Shown: positions 1-6,240, counted from the stretch's first letter. The stretch: DNA of 8,535 bases from Gammaproteobacteria bacterium (GCA_029857925.1 JAOUGF010000071.1:1-8535); one strand, 5' to 3'. Made by a program: numbers and translations. Notes: a model not told the origin generated them from the letters alone.

Positions 1-301
1 CGGCATCGTCGCCATGCACGCTGATACGCACATCAGGGATGCGATGATCGTGCAGATGCGCGTCTATCACATCGATGTGCACGGTAAGCGCTAAGGATTG
101 CGACTCACTGGCCAACAACGCCTCCAAGGCCTTTGCGGTGCCCTTGAAATTTACCATCAGCATAATGGTGAAGTTGCCACCCAGACGCATCATCGAGGCC
201 TCGCCTAGCTGACAGCCGCCCTCAAACAACGCGCCGCTAATATGGGCGACGATGCCCGGTCTATCCTTGCCCACCACCGTCAACATATACCATTTATTCA
301 T
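1..301 (-). CDS. GcvR-like ACT-domain protein (partial, N-terminal half)
   Basis: The reading frame starts at an ATG at 301-299 and runs off the left edge, giving 100 codons. The start is supported by a strong GGAGGTG ribosome binding site a few bases upstream. The protein opens with a typical ACT fold: strand MLTVVGKDRPGIV, then a helix, then a small Gly/Cys turn and the strand FTIMLMV. The motif KDRPGIVAHIS near residues 11-21 is the ligand-loop signature of GcvR-type double-ACT proteins. A second ACT domain appears to begin near residue 90 (VRISVHGDDA) just before the cut. In Escherichia coli GcvR binds glycine and restrains the activator GcvA; whether that holds here cannot be told without the rest of the gene or a gcv operon. 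It lies 72 bp downstream of sulP on the same strand. Another ACT-type amino-acid sensor is the main alternative. Confidence 0.8.
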   Translation of the reverse strand, partial: MNKWYMLTVVGKDRPGIVAHISGALFEGGCQLGEASMMRLGGNFTIMLMVNFKGTAKALEALLASESQSLALTVHIDVIDAHLHDHRIPDVRISVHGDDA

Positions 302-353
302 CACCCACCTCCGCTCCTGACCGCCGCGCTATTGGCCGTGTACAGACACCCGA

Positions 354-372
354 CGGCATACATTGCGTGCCG
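354..372. repeat. weak hairpin between sulP and the ACT gene
   Basis: CGGCA at 354-358 and TGCCG at 368-372 can form a 5-bp stem with a 9-base loop just beyond the sulP stop codon. There is no T tract on the leftward strand, so an intrinsic terminator is not supported. The ACT gene may be read from the sulP transcript. Confidence 0.2.
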
Positions 373-373
373 C

Positions 374-2152
374 TCAATGGGGCTTAGGCATAGACTTGCA
401 TTCTTCAAAAATACGCGCCGCACACGTCGCGCATTTTTGCGGATCCAAGCGTTTATGCACGATTTCCGCTATTGCGTCTTTTTTATGCTCAAAGATATTC
501 TCACGGCCGATTTCATCCGCGTAACCGCCGGCATTCAATGTCCGGCAAACGCTATCCTTGACACCCACCAAGTATAACCCACCCTTAGCGGCACGCAATC
601 GTTTAGCCTCGTCGGTTAGCAACTCCGCGCCCGCGATATCAATAAAATTGACCGCCGAGGCCGACACCAACATGTGCGACTGTTGCGGTTGCAGCTTCTG
701 AAACTGCATCAACGACTCCCGCACATGCGCCACCGCGCCAAAAAATAATGAACCGTCGACGTGCACCGCCTTCATCTGCGGGCATTCATCCAACTCGCTG
801 TTCGTCACAAAACTGCGCTTTGGCGACACCGGATTGGGGACGCGCGGGAACACCCGGGGGCGCGAGGTGCGCGACAGATATACCCCTAACGACAAAATCA
901 CACCCAACAGTATCGCGAATTCCAGTTCTAGGAATAACGTTGAGAAAAAAGTCGTCGCCAACACCATCGTCTCTGCGCGACTGGTCTTGATGATGCGGCT
1001 GATGTGGTGAAAGTCAATCAACCCCCACGCCACTAAAAATAAAATGCCTGCCATCGCGGCATTCGGCAAATACGCCGCCCAGGGCGCGACCAACAACACG
1101 ACAATAATTAAAAATGAGCCCGCGAACACCGCCGCCAACGGCGTGCGCGCACCGGCCTCGTAGTTCAACCCGCTGCGATTAAAAGAGCCGGTCGCGACAT
1201 AGCCGGAAAAAAAACTTCCGGCGATATTCGACAACCCCTGACCGATAAATTCTTGATTGCCGTCTATGTGCTGCCCCGCACGCGATGCTAAAGAACGCGC
1301 GATAGACACCGCCTCTGTGAGCGCGAACAAGGTGGCCGCAAACGCCGCAGGGGCCAACATTTTTAACGTGTCCAGCGACAAGTCCGGCGCCGACAGCGGC
1401 GGCAACGACGCGGGTAGCGCGCCTACGGTTTTAATGCCGGTCACCGCCTCTCCGCCAAACAGCGCGTTTAAAATCAATGCGACCGCCGTACCGAAGAGTA
1501 TTGCGACAATCATATATGGCACACTCTTCAACCAGCGCTTCGCAAGCAACCCAGCGACCATCGTCAACGCGCCCACCGTCACCACATAAGGATTAATCAG
1601 CGCATACTGTTGGATCAAGGCCCAAATCACGTCATAAAAATGCGAACCGCTGGGGATTTTTATGCCGAAAAAATGTTTCGCCTGATTAAAGGCGATGAGT
1701 ATCGCGGCCCCGGCGGTAAACCCGATCACGACAGAATGTGAAATAAAATTGACCAATGTCCCTAAGCGCGCGATGCCCATCAATAATTGTATCGACCCCA
1801 CCATCAAGGTGAGTGTGAGCGCCAAACTGACGTAATGTTGCGAACCGGGCTCCGCGAATACCGAAAGCGCCGAAAACAAAACGATAGACGCCGCCGTGGT
1901 CGGCCCGGACACCAAATGCCAGGACGATCCGAAAAGCGCGGCGATGATCGCAGGTATCATACCGGCGTATAAACCGTACTCCGGCGGCATGCCGGCGATG
2001 GTTGCAAACGCGACACCCTGTGGCAACACCACGATGGCGCCTGTGAACCCTGCCCATAGATCCGCGCGCAATGATTCTCTGTTTACACGATGGCGCCACT
2101 TCAAAAACGGAAAATATCGGACCAACCAAAGCGGAATGAAATTAGATTGCAT
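374..2152 (-). CDS. SulP (SLC26-type) anion permease with STAS domain
   Basis: A 592-residue inner-membrane transporter, full length for bacterial SulP proteins. These move sulfate, bicarbonate or other anions, often with Na+ or H+. The SulP signature is at residues 44-67 (PQGVAFATIAGMPPEYG onward), followed by VSGPTTAAS (82-90) and a second conserved block at about 318-340 (GYVATGSFNRSG). Hydrophobic segments fill residues 31-425. A cytoplasmic STAS domain covers about 457-565 and contains FIDIAGAELL (503-512). The tail carries Cys574, Cys577 and Cys585 (CATC, eight residues, C), unusual beyond a STAS domain. The start ATG has a modest AAGG site upstream and a good promoter about 60 bp away. 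Substrate cannot be read from the sequence; sulfate or bicarbonate are the usual options. It lies behind an HPt/response-regulator pair, but its own promoter argues for separate expression. Confidence 0.93.
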   Translation of the reverse strand: MQSNFIPLWLVRYFPFLKWRHRVNRESLRADLWAGFTGAIVVLPQGVAFATIAGMPPEYGLYAGMIPAIIAALFGSSWHLVSGPTTAASIVLFSALSVFAEPGSQHYVSLALTLTLMVGSIQLLMGIARLGTLVNFISHSVVIGFTAGAAILIAFNQAKHFFGIKIPSGSHFYDVIWALIQQYALINPYVVTVGALTMVAGLLAKRWLKSVPYMIVAILFGTAVALILNALFGGEAVTGIKTVGALPASLPPLSAPDLSLDTLKMLAPAAFAATLFALTEAVSIARSLASRAGQHIDGNQEFIGQGLSNIAGSFFSGYVATGSFNRSGLNYEAGARTPLAAVFAGSFLIIVVLLVAPWAAYLPNAAMAGILFLVAWGLIDFHHISRIIKTSRAETMVLATTFFSTLFLELEFAILLGVILSLGVYLSRTSRPRVFPRVPNPVSPKRSFVTNSELDECPQMKAVHVDGSLFFGAVAHVRESLMQFQKLQPQQSHMLVSASAVNFIDIAGAELLTDEAKRLRAAKGGLYLVGVKDSVCRTLNAGGYADEIGRENIFEHKKDAIAEIVHKRLDPQKCATCAARIFEECKSMPKPH

Positions 2153-2210
2153 TAGCGTTGCCTTGTGAAATAGACGTGTGCCGACAATTGCGACGAAGGG
2201 AACAGGGGAT

Positions 2211-2239
2211 ATTGTATATTAGTAAACACTAAAATTCAA
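2211..2239 (-). promoter_or_regulatory. sigma70-type promoter for sulP
   Basis: On the leftward strand, TTGAAT (2239-2234) is followed after exactly 17 bases by TACAAT (2216-2211), matching the -35 consensus at 4 of 6 and the -10 consensus at 5 of 6 positions. Transcription would begin near 2204, leaving a leader of about 50 bases before the sulP ATG. It sits between the response regulator stop and sulP, so sulP need not depend on the upstream signalling genes. Confidence 0.65.
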
Positions 2240-2275
2240 CCTTCGACCGGCAAAACACCTTCCAGCATGCATCGA

Positions 2276-2298
2276 CCTTGCAGTGGCTATGCGCAAGG
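2276..2298. repeat. hairpin behind the response regulator gene
   Basis: CCTTGC (2276-2281) and GCAAGG (2293-2298) form a perfect 6-bp stem with an 11-base loop, 7 bp past the response regulator stop codon. In leftward reading no T tract follows directly (a TTTT occurs about 20 bases later), so it is at best a weak terminator between the regulator and sulP. Confidence 0.3.
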
Positions 2299-2305
2299 GT
2301 GAGGA

Positions 2306-3442
2306 TTATTTATGAAAATTTAAAACTTCCTGCAGGCGTTGCTGAATATTCGCTAATTGCGCCGATACGGCCAGATCCTCGTCATAAAGCGCCGAGGATT
2401 GATCGCACGCCGAATTTATGACTCGTGATAGCCGTTCTTCCTGGATTTCCGACAGCCCCAAACTCATATAGAGGTCTTCCACTTTTTGCAGTAACTCGCG
2501 CATTATTGACGTGTTTTTCAATTTGAGCGCACGATAGACCTGATTTGTATCGCCTATGGTTTTTTGCGTGTCACGGATCACACCCTCCAAGGCGACGCGC
2601 TGTATCCTGATCGTCTCATCCATATCCAGCGTCGCCACCCGCGCGTCCGCCCCTTCCGCCAGGATCGCGGCGTGATCTTTTATGCGCCCATAAAATTCTT
2701 TATTGTCTGTTGGCATCATCTTGATTAAAATACTGACTCGACCGTAGTTAAAAATGGTGCGTCCTTCAAAATCACAAATGCGGCCACCCGTTGCGAGCTT
2801 GTCAATCAGTTCGGATTCCAACGGTTTTATGATGCCTGACGTGCCGATTTCAAAACAACCTAACACGCCGCGGATTTTCAACACCGCTGGCAGGCGATAG
2901 CCACGTAACGCCGCCACCAAATGCCGCGCGACATCTTCATAAGAGTGGCTGATAAACATATTGCGCATAAACAGCAACACAATGCCAAGCTCACCCATAT
3001 TGGCCATGACCTCGGTGGCCATGCCTTTCGCCATTCCGGCTTCCTGCGCCAATTGCGACATCGCCTGACGCACCGCGACCGCACGCGTCACTTTCGCCGC
3101 GAGTTCCACCGGATCAAACGGCTTAGTCACATAGTCATCACCCCCTACCGCGTAACCGTGCATGCGTTCTTCTATGGAGTCTGCGCCGGACACAAATATG
3201 ATGATCGCATCGCGTGTCGCGGCATCTTCCTTTAACTGCTTGCATACTTCGTATCCATTCTTTCCCGGCATATTTACATCCAGCAACACGACGGCCGGCA
3301 AAAATGACTTGATCGCCGTGAGTGCCGCAATACCATCCGTTGCGGTCTTTAATTCAAACTTATCTTTTAATGCGAGCTGAAACAACACCAGGCCCGAGGG
3401 CTCATCCTCCGCCACAAACACCTTAGGCAACTGTCTATCCAT
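2306..3442 (-). CDS. Response regulator with receiver domain, unassigned GAF-like output region and C-terminal helices
   Basis: A 378-residue protein. Residues 6-120 are a complete receiver domain: acidic pocket Glu12/Asp13, phospho-acceptor Asp55 in VVLLDVNMPG, the Ser85 switch residue in FVSGAD, and Lys107 in DDYVTKPF. All catalytic positions are present, so it should be phosphorylatable. There is no DNA-binding, GGDEF, EAL or HD-GYP motif. After a helical linker (120-150), residues about 150-270 have the alternating pattern of a degenerate GAF-like sensor fold (LKIRGVLGCFEIG, GRTIFNYGRVSILIKMMP). Residues 275-378 are strongly helical and probably coiled coil. I recall similar unassigned C-terminal regions in other proteobacterial regulators but cannot name a family. 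Output is therefore probably protein-protein. It lies 29 bp after the HPt gene, which likely donates or drains its phosphate. The ribosome binding site is a purine-rich AGAGAAG. Confidence 0.88.
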   Translation of the reverse strand: MDRQLPKVFVAEDEPSGLVLFQLALKDKFELKTATDGIAALTAIKSFLPAVVLLDVNMPGKNGYEVCKQLKEDAATRDAIIIFVSGADSIEERMHGYAVGGDDYVTKPFDPVELAAKVTRAVAVRQAMSQLAQEAGMAKGMATEVMANMGELGIVLLFMRNMFISHSYEDVARHLVAALRGYRLPAVLKIRGVLGCFEIGTSGIIKPLESELIDKLATGGRICDFEGRTIFNYGRVSILIKMMPTDNKEFYGRIKDHAAILAEGADARVATLDMDETIRIQRVALEGVIRDTQKTIGDTNQVYRALKLKNTSIMRELLQKVEDLYMSLGLSEIQEERLSRVINSACDQSSALYDEDLAVSAQLANIQQRLQEVLNFHK

Positions 3443-3471
3443 CTACTTCTCTGCCCCGTACGACATCGCAT

Positions 3472-3798
3472 TCATTGCTTCGCGAAATTAGACATCTGTA
3501 TACGTTGATGGTATTCGTTCAACTCACTCACCATTTGCGCCAACGCTGCCACGTTCTCGGATTTAATTTCAGCCTCAATTCGTTTGCATACGTCGGTCAA
3601 CATCGGATATCCATAGCCACCACCCACGCCTTTCAAACGATGCACTTCCGCCTTCAATGCCGCCCAATTTTTTTGCGCATAATAACCGCTAATGTTTTTC
3701 ACCAGACTGGGTAAGCTTTCCGCAACAAAACGTTTCAACAACGGCCCAAAATCCTCATCATCGGCGGGCAATGCGGATTCGATGGGTGTTAACTGCAT
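3472..3798 (-). CDS. HPt (histidine phosphotransfer) domain protein
   Basis: A stand-alone 108-residue, all-helical protein of the size of a single HPt four-helix bundle. His53 lies in the motif HRLKGVGGGYGYP (53-65), which fits the HPt consensus of phosphorylatable His, then Leu-Lys-Gly and a Gly-rich turn. It should pass phosphate between a receiver domain of a hybrid kinase and another receiver, in the cytoplasm. The response regulator immediately downstream (29 bp) is the obvious partner. No histidine kinase or hybrid kinase lies in the window. The ATG at 3798 has a clear GAGGA site 7 bases upstream. It is the first gene of its transcript, with a good promoter and a dyad element in the leader region. 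Confidence 0.88.
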   Translation of the reverse strand: MQLTPIESALPADDEDFGPLLKRFVAESLPSLVKNISGYYAQKNWAALKAEVHRLKGVGGGYGYPMLTDVCKRIEAEIKSENVAALAQMVSELNEYHQRIQMSNFAKQ

Positions 3799-3857
3799 GG
3801 CTTAATCCTCAATTAGCGCTGTACCCTATATCGACTCCCTCCCGTCAGGATGAACCA

Positions 3858-3874
3858 TAAGATTTTAATCCTTA
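3858..3874. promoter_or_regulatory. imperfect dyad in the HPt leader, possible operator
   Basis: TAAGATTTTAATCCTTA reads nearly the same on both strands (TAAG-ATT against AAT-CTTA with one inserted base). It falls just downstream of the predicted HPt start point (about 3882), where a repressor could block transcription. AT-rich palindromes occur by chance, so this is only a candidate. Confidence 0.3.
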
Positions 3875-3888
3875 TAGCCATTCCACCA

Positions 3889-3916
3889 ATTATAAATTTG
3901 CGCTTTCCGGTATCCA
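3889..3916 (-). promoter_or_regulatory. promoter for the HPt-response regulator pair
   Basis: On the leftward strand TGGATA (3916-3911) is followed after 16 bases by a perfect TATAAT (3894-3889). The -35 element matches at 4 of 6 positions. The start point would be near 3882, giving a leader of about 85 bases before the HPt ATG. Confidence 0.55.
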
Positions 3917-3920
3917 CATA

Positions 3921-3946
3921 CGGGCGCGCCTCAACACCCGCGCCCG
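3921..3946. repeat. GC-rich perfect inverted repeat in the divergent spacer
   Basis: CGGGCGCG (3921-3928) and CGCGCCCG (3939-3946) form a perfect 8-bp stem around a 10-base loop. It sits just upstream of the HPt -35 element and well upstream of the porin. No T tract follows on either strand and no gene ends here, so a terminator role is unlikely. A protein-binding site or a divergent-region insulator is possible. Confidence 0.5.
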
Positions 3947-4065
3947 CATGGTAATGCGCTTACGCTCGCCGCCCGGTCTTCAAATGGGCATGATTTGGTA
4001 CTATATAACCCCGGTTGTTTGCGTTAGAATCGCAAGCACAAGAGAGACTTAGGATGGGAGCTGTC

Positions 4066-5109
4066 ATGAAAATATACCAACTACGCGGGTATGCCGCCCT
4101 TGCGTGTATACTGGTTGCGAGTACAGCGCAAGCTGTTGAGGTCAAGGTCTACGGCAAACTGCATGTCTCAAGCGACATTGTGGACGCGGGTCATAGTCAC
4201 GGCATGCATGCCGCGATGAGCAGCAACTCGAGCAATATCGGATTTACCGGTTCCGAGATGTTGAACGATTGGTTGATGGCGTTATGGCGGCTGGAAAGTG
4301 ACATCGATGTCACCGGCGAACGCGGCTGGCTGCTACAGCGCAATCGCTATATAGGCCTGGCCTCGGTGGGAGGCACTTTCATGGCTGGCTACCAAGACAC
4401 CCCCTTTCGCCTGGCGGCCCAACGATTCGACATCTATGGTGACACCATCGTCGATTACCGTACCGTGTTTGGCCATGCGACGAATAACCCGCAAGACGTC
4501 AATACACGGTACTCAATTGATACCCGGGCTCGGAATAGCCTGATGTACCAATCGCCAAAATGGGGGAATTTCCAACTCAGGTTATTGCAATCCGCAGGCG
4601 AAAACAAAAGCGAGGATGGCGGTGACGCCAATTACATCAGCAGCACCTCTGTCACCTATCAACTCGATAAATTCTCACTTGCCGCCGCCTACGAATTGCA
4701 GCAGCAGTTCTCCTCTAGCGCGGTTCGCGTGGTGGGTTCCGTACAATTTGGCGTCTTACGCCTAAACGGCATGTACGAAACGCTAGAGAGTATGTATACC
4801 AACGGGAAACAGCGCCAGTCCTTTGGGGGCAATCTGACCTTAGGCCTGCCCGGCAATTTCAGTATACACGCGCAAGGCGTAGGCGTAGTCAATTACGCGG
4901 GATCAAAACTTACTGCGGCGTTGGCCGTATTCGGCCTAAGCTATCTCCCCGCCAAAAGTACGCAAATCTATCTAATAACCTCACAAATACTGAATGACGC
5001 GAACTCTAACTATATGTTCGGCGCCACAGGCCATGAAGATCAGTATAAACTTGCCAAGCTGGGCAATGACCCGTTTGCGGTGTCACTCGGCATAACGCAT
5101 AAATTTTAG
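4066..5109 (+). CDS. Outer-membrane porin, Gram-negative Porin_4 type
   Basis: A 347-residue precursor starting at ATG 4066, chosen because GGGAG lies 6 bases upstream and a normal signal peptide follows directly. Earlier in-frame ATGs (4015, 4054) would put a charged extension before it. The signal peptide is about 23 residues (hydrophobic core AALACILVAST, cleavage after AQA), and the mature chain opens with VEVKVYGKLHVS, the first beta-strand typical of general porins. The rest is amphipathic beta-strands with an arginine-bearing stretch (residues 100-180) that would form the constriction. It ends in Phe (SLGITHKF), the signal for outer-membrane assembly. No cysteine is seen in the mature part. 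It should form a trimeric diffusion channel; selectivity is not readable. Divergent from the HPt gene. Candidate -10 elements (TATAAC 4004-4009, TAGAAT 4025-4030) lack a convincing -35. Confidence 0.88.
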   Translation: MKIYQLRGYAALACILVASTAQAVEVKVYGKLHVSSDIVDAGHSHGMHAAMSSNSSNIGFTGSEMLNDWLMALWRLESDIDVTGERGWLLQRNRYIGLASVGGTFMAGYQDTPFRLAAQRFDIYGDTIVDYRTVFGHATNNPQDVNTRYSIDTRARNSLMYQSPKWGNFQLRLLQSAGENKSEDGGDANYISSTSVTYQLDKFSLAAAYELQQQFSSSAVRVVGSVQFGVLRLNGMYETLESMYTNGKQRQSFGGNLTLGLPGNFSIHAQGVGVVNYAGSKLTAALAVFGLSYLPAKSTQIYLITSQILNDANSNYMFGATGHEDQYKLAKLGNDPFAVSLGITHKF

Positions 5110-5118
5110 CCCCTAGAT

Positions 5119-5158
5119 CGCCCACCGCGCCCTATGACATGAGGGGCGCAGGCGGGCG
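5119..5158 (+). terminator. GC-rich hairpin behind the porin, possible terminator
   Basis: Ten bases beyond the porin stop, CGCCC (5119-5123) and GCGCCC (5127-5132) pair with GGGCGC (5144-5149) and GGGCG (5154-5158), separated by a small internal loop, giving an 11-bp stem. The following bases (TCTAATTAAG) are not a proper T tract, so termination would be imperfect. It could also protect the porin mRNA 3' end. Confidence 0.45.
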
Positions 5159-5174
5159 TCTAATTAAGCCACTT

Positions 5175-5212
5175 TTGGCGGACACGCGTGGTACGCACGC
5201 GCAAAACGCCAA
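5175..5212. repeat. nested two-part hairpin
   Basis: Outer arms TTGGCG (5175-5180) and CGCCAA (5207-5212) enclose inner arms CGCGTG (5185-5190) and CACGCG (5196-5201) with a 5-base loop and an internal loop of 4 and 5 bases. All twelve pairs are Watson-Crick. It follows the first porin-distal hairpin by 16 bases. A second mRNA 3'-end structure or a small palindromic repeat are both possible. Confidence 0.55.
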
Positions 5213-5312
5213 GCACATCACAGATCCTACCTGGCGGACTTAGGACTGATTGACACCTCGATGTGCGTCACACCCGCACCCTGCGGCATTATCCTAAAAA
5301 CAACCGTTGGCT

Positions 5313-5429
5313 GACATGGAGTGCGCGCTTTAGCGTGCGCAGGGCAAGGCGCAAATCGCAGCCTATGGCCATCCCTTAGCAAGATTTGCAACGCCGCCCT
5401 GCGTGCGGTAAAGCGTGCAATCCGCGGCA
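5313..5429 (+). repeat. long 117-base hairpin, palindromic repeat or structured RNA
   Basis: Bases 5322-5345 pair with 5419-5396 over 24 positions: 20 Watson-Crick, three G-T and a single G-G mismatch at 5333/5408. The stem continues with 5348-5350/5395-5393 and 5351-5357/5389-5383, and extends outward to about 5313/5429 with some mismatches. The apical loop (5358-5382) contains the palindrome ATGGCCAT. Read as rightward RNA all three G-T positions in the main arm become allowed G-U wobbles; read leftward they would be A-C mismatches. That mildly favours a rightward transcript, though I see no promoter for it. A miniature inverted-repeat element is equally plausible. No target-site duplication directly abuts it. 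Confidence 0.65.
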
Positions 5430-5516
5430 TAGCGCTCTCATCCATTGGGTGTATGTAAAGTTTACGAATATTTTATTTGTTTCAAATCGTAATTAACCCG
5501 GCATTGAAATAAGTCT

Positions 5517-5582
5517 GAAAAAATCCCCTCCCCTCTTGCGGGGCTTGTGCACTTTGGGTAGAGGGTTAGGGAAAGGGGTTAA
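5517..5582. repeat. GAGGGTTAGGG-type intergenic inverted repeat
   Basis: An arm of AATCCCCTCCCCTCT (5522-5536) faces AGAGGGTTAGGGAAAGGGGTT (5560-5580) as an imperfect inverted repeat, with the minor hairpin CCCC-GGGG (5531-5543) nested at the left arm. The right arm closely resembles the GAGAGGGTTAGGGTGAGGGG motif that I know as a widespread bacterial intergenic repeat. This copy is diverged. Family identity rests on memory of that motif and not on a search. Confidence 0.5.
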
Positions 5583-5612
5583 TCAATATATTTCGATGCC
5601 AGGTTAATAAAT

Positions 5613-5634
5613 GTAGGAGTAGCGGTCAACCGCC
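5613..5634 (+). repeat. REP-like palindrome with GTAG leader
   Basis: GTAGGAG (5613-5619) precedes a compact palindrome GCGGT-CA-ACCGC (5622-5633). This resembles REP elements handled by REP-associated tyrosine transposases, which carry a GTAG or GGAG tetranucleotide 5' of an imperfect palindrome. Pseudomonas REPs begin with the same TGTAGGAG. Only one copy is in the window and no transposase gene is present. Confidence 0.4.
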
Positions 5635-5690
5635 GTTTCTAAGATTATGCGCCCATCATAAAATCGCAACCACGTCACACTTTTTCACGC

Positions 5691-5704
5691 TTGCGTTAAT
5701 GCAA
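5691..5704. promoter_or_regulatory. near-perfect palindrome upstream of the small exported protein
   Basis: TTGCGTTAATGCAA matches its own reverse complement at 12 of 14 positions. It lies about 145 bases before the start of the next gene, in an otherwise AT-rich spacer. It could be an operator, but no promoter beside it is convincing. Confidence 0.3.
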
Positions 5705-5848
5705 AATGAGACGCGTTACACAGTTTATTTTTCGCGCAAGATTGATTTGGCATTATCGTGATTGAGTTAACAAAAGCTCTGCTCCACGCGTCGCATTTTC
5801 AGGACGTAACACAACTCAGATTGTTCATGATTGAGTTGGGTAAACAAA

Positions 5849-6223
5849 ATGAAATTACGGGCGTGGTGGTTGTTGGGCGTTATAGGAAGCGCGATATTCA
5901 GCACTCAGGCACTCGCCTGGAACAACAGCGACAGCGCTTTTGAGTCGGCCTATTTACTTACCCACGTCGCCGATTGGGGTCAAACACGCGATATCGCGGC
6001 ACGTTGTAATGGCGGTCGCTACTATGAAACAAATTTGATAATGGGCACCTGCCCTTCGATCGCGACAGTGAACACGTATTTTATTTCGACGGCGATTCTG
6101 CACATCAGTGCATCGTATCTTTTGCCCACGCCGTATCGCCGGATATTTCAGGCCGGCACCATAGGCATGCAGATCGGGTACATCAACAATAACGCAAACA
6201 TCGGCTTGAATCTGCGCTTTTAA
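5849..6223 (+). CDS. small exported or membrane protein of unknown function
   Basis: A 124-residue protein from ATG 5849. An in-frame TTG at 5831 is less likely because it would precede the basic start of a clear signal peptide. The N-terminus (MKLRAWWLLGVIGSAIFS, then TQALA) fits a Sec signal peptide cut before WNNSD. The mature part, about 101 residues, has two cysteines (in AARCNGG and GTCPS) that may form a disulfide in the periplasm. It has the polar block ADWGQTRDIA and YYETN, a hydrophobic stretch around VNTYFISTAILHISASYLL, and ends in Phe (IGLNLRF). I recall similar short proteins with a DWxQTR block and ETNP-like motif in other proteobacteria, but know of no function. The ribosome binding site is weak (GAGTTGGG). 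A weak terminator follows. It appears to be monocistronic. Confidence 0.75.
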   Translation: MKLRAWWLLGVIGSAIFSTQALAWNNSDSAFESAYLLTHVADWGQTRDIAARCNGGRYYETNLIMGTCPSIATVNTYFISTAILHISASYLLPTPYRRIFQAGTIGMQIGYINNNANIGLNLRF

Positions 6224-6240
6224 CCGAGTCCCATAGGCCC

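Larger units (their letters stand above)
5110..5312. other. gene-free spacer after the porin
   Basis: Apart from the two hairpins listed separately (5119-5158 and 5175-5212), I see no gene here. A perfect TTGACA at 5250-5255 has no -10 element at usable spacing (CCCGCA at 17 bases), so no promoter is called. Confidence 0.5.
5430..5848. other. AT-rich gene-free spacer with repeats
   Basis: This spacer between the long hairpin and the small exported protein holds two repeat-like elements (listed separately), a palindrome and a short direct repeat near its right end. I find no reading frame with a ribosome binding site, and no tRNA. A promoter for the downstream gene is not clear: candidates such as TTGATT near 5742 lack a matching -10. 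Confidence 0.5.

Noticed and set aside
242..577. 111-residue rightward frame
   Set aside because: Antisense to the ACT gene and the SulP tail; His/Arg-rich composition typical of a shadow.
1686..2129. 147-residue frame inside sulP
   Set aside because: Same strand, different frame of a clear transporter gene; Arg/His-rich shadow.
5250..5255. perfect TTGACA as a promoter for the long hairpin
   Set aside because: At 17 bases spacing the -10 position is CCCGCA; at 31 bases a CATTAT is too far.
5283..5430. GCGGCAT direct repeat as target-site duplication of the long hairpin
   Set aside because: The left copy (5283-5289) is more than 20 bases from the arm, while the right copy (5424-5430) overlaps the arm, so the pair does not flank it properly.
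5227..5445. 72-residue leftward reading frame
   Set aside because: It has no ribosome binding site, covers the long hairpin entirely, and its protein is Arg/Ala/Pro-rich with no recognisable fold. It is better explained by the palindrome.
5758..5943. 61-residue frame starting at GTG
   Set aside because: It runs out of frame into the signal-peptide gene and lacks a ribosome binding site; its likeness to a start region comes from the direct repeat.
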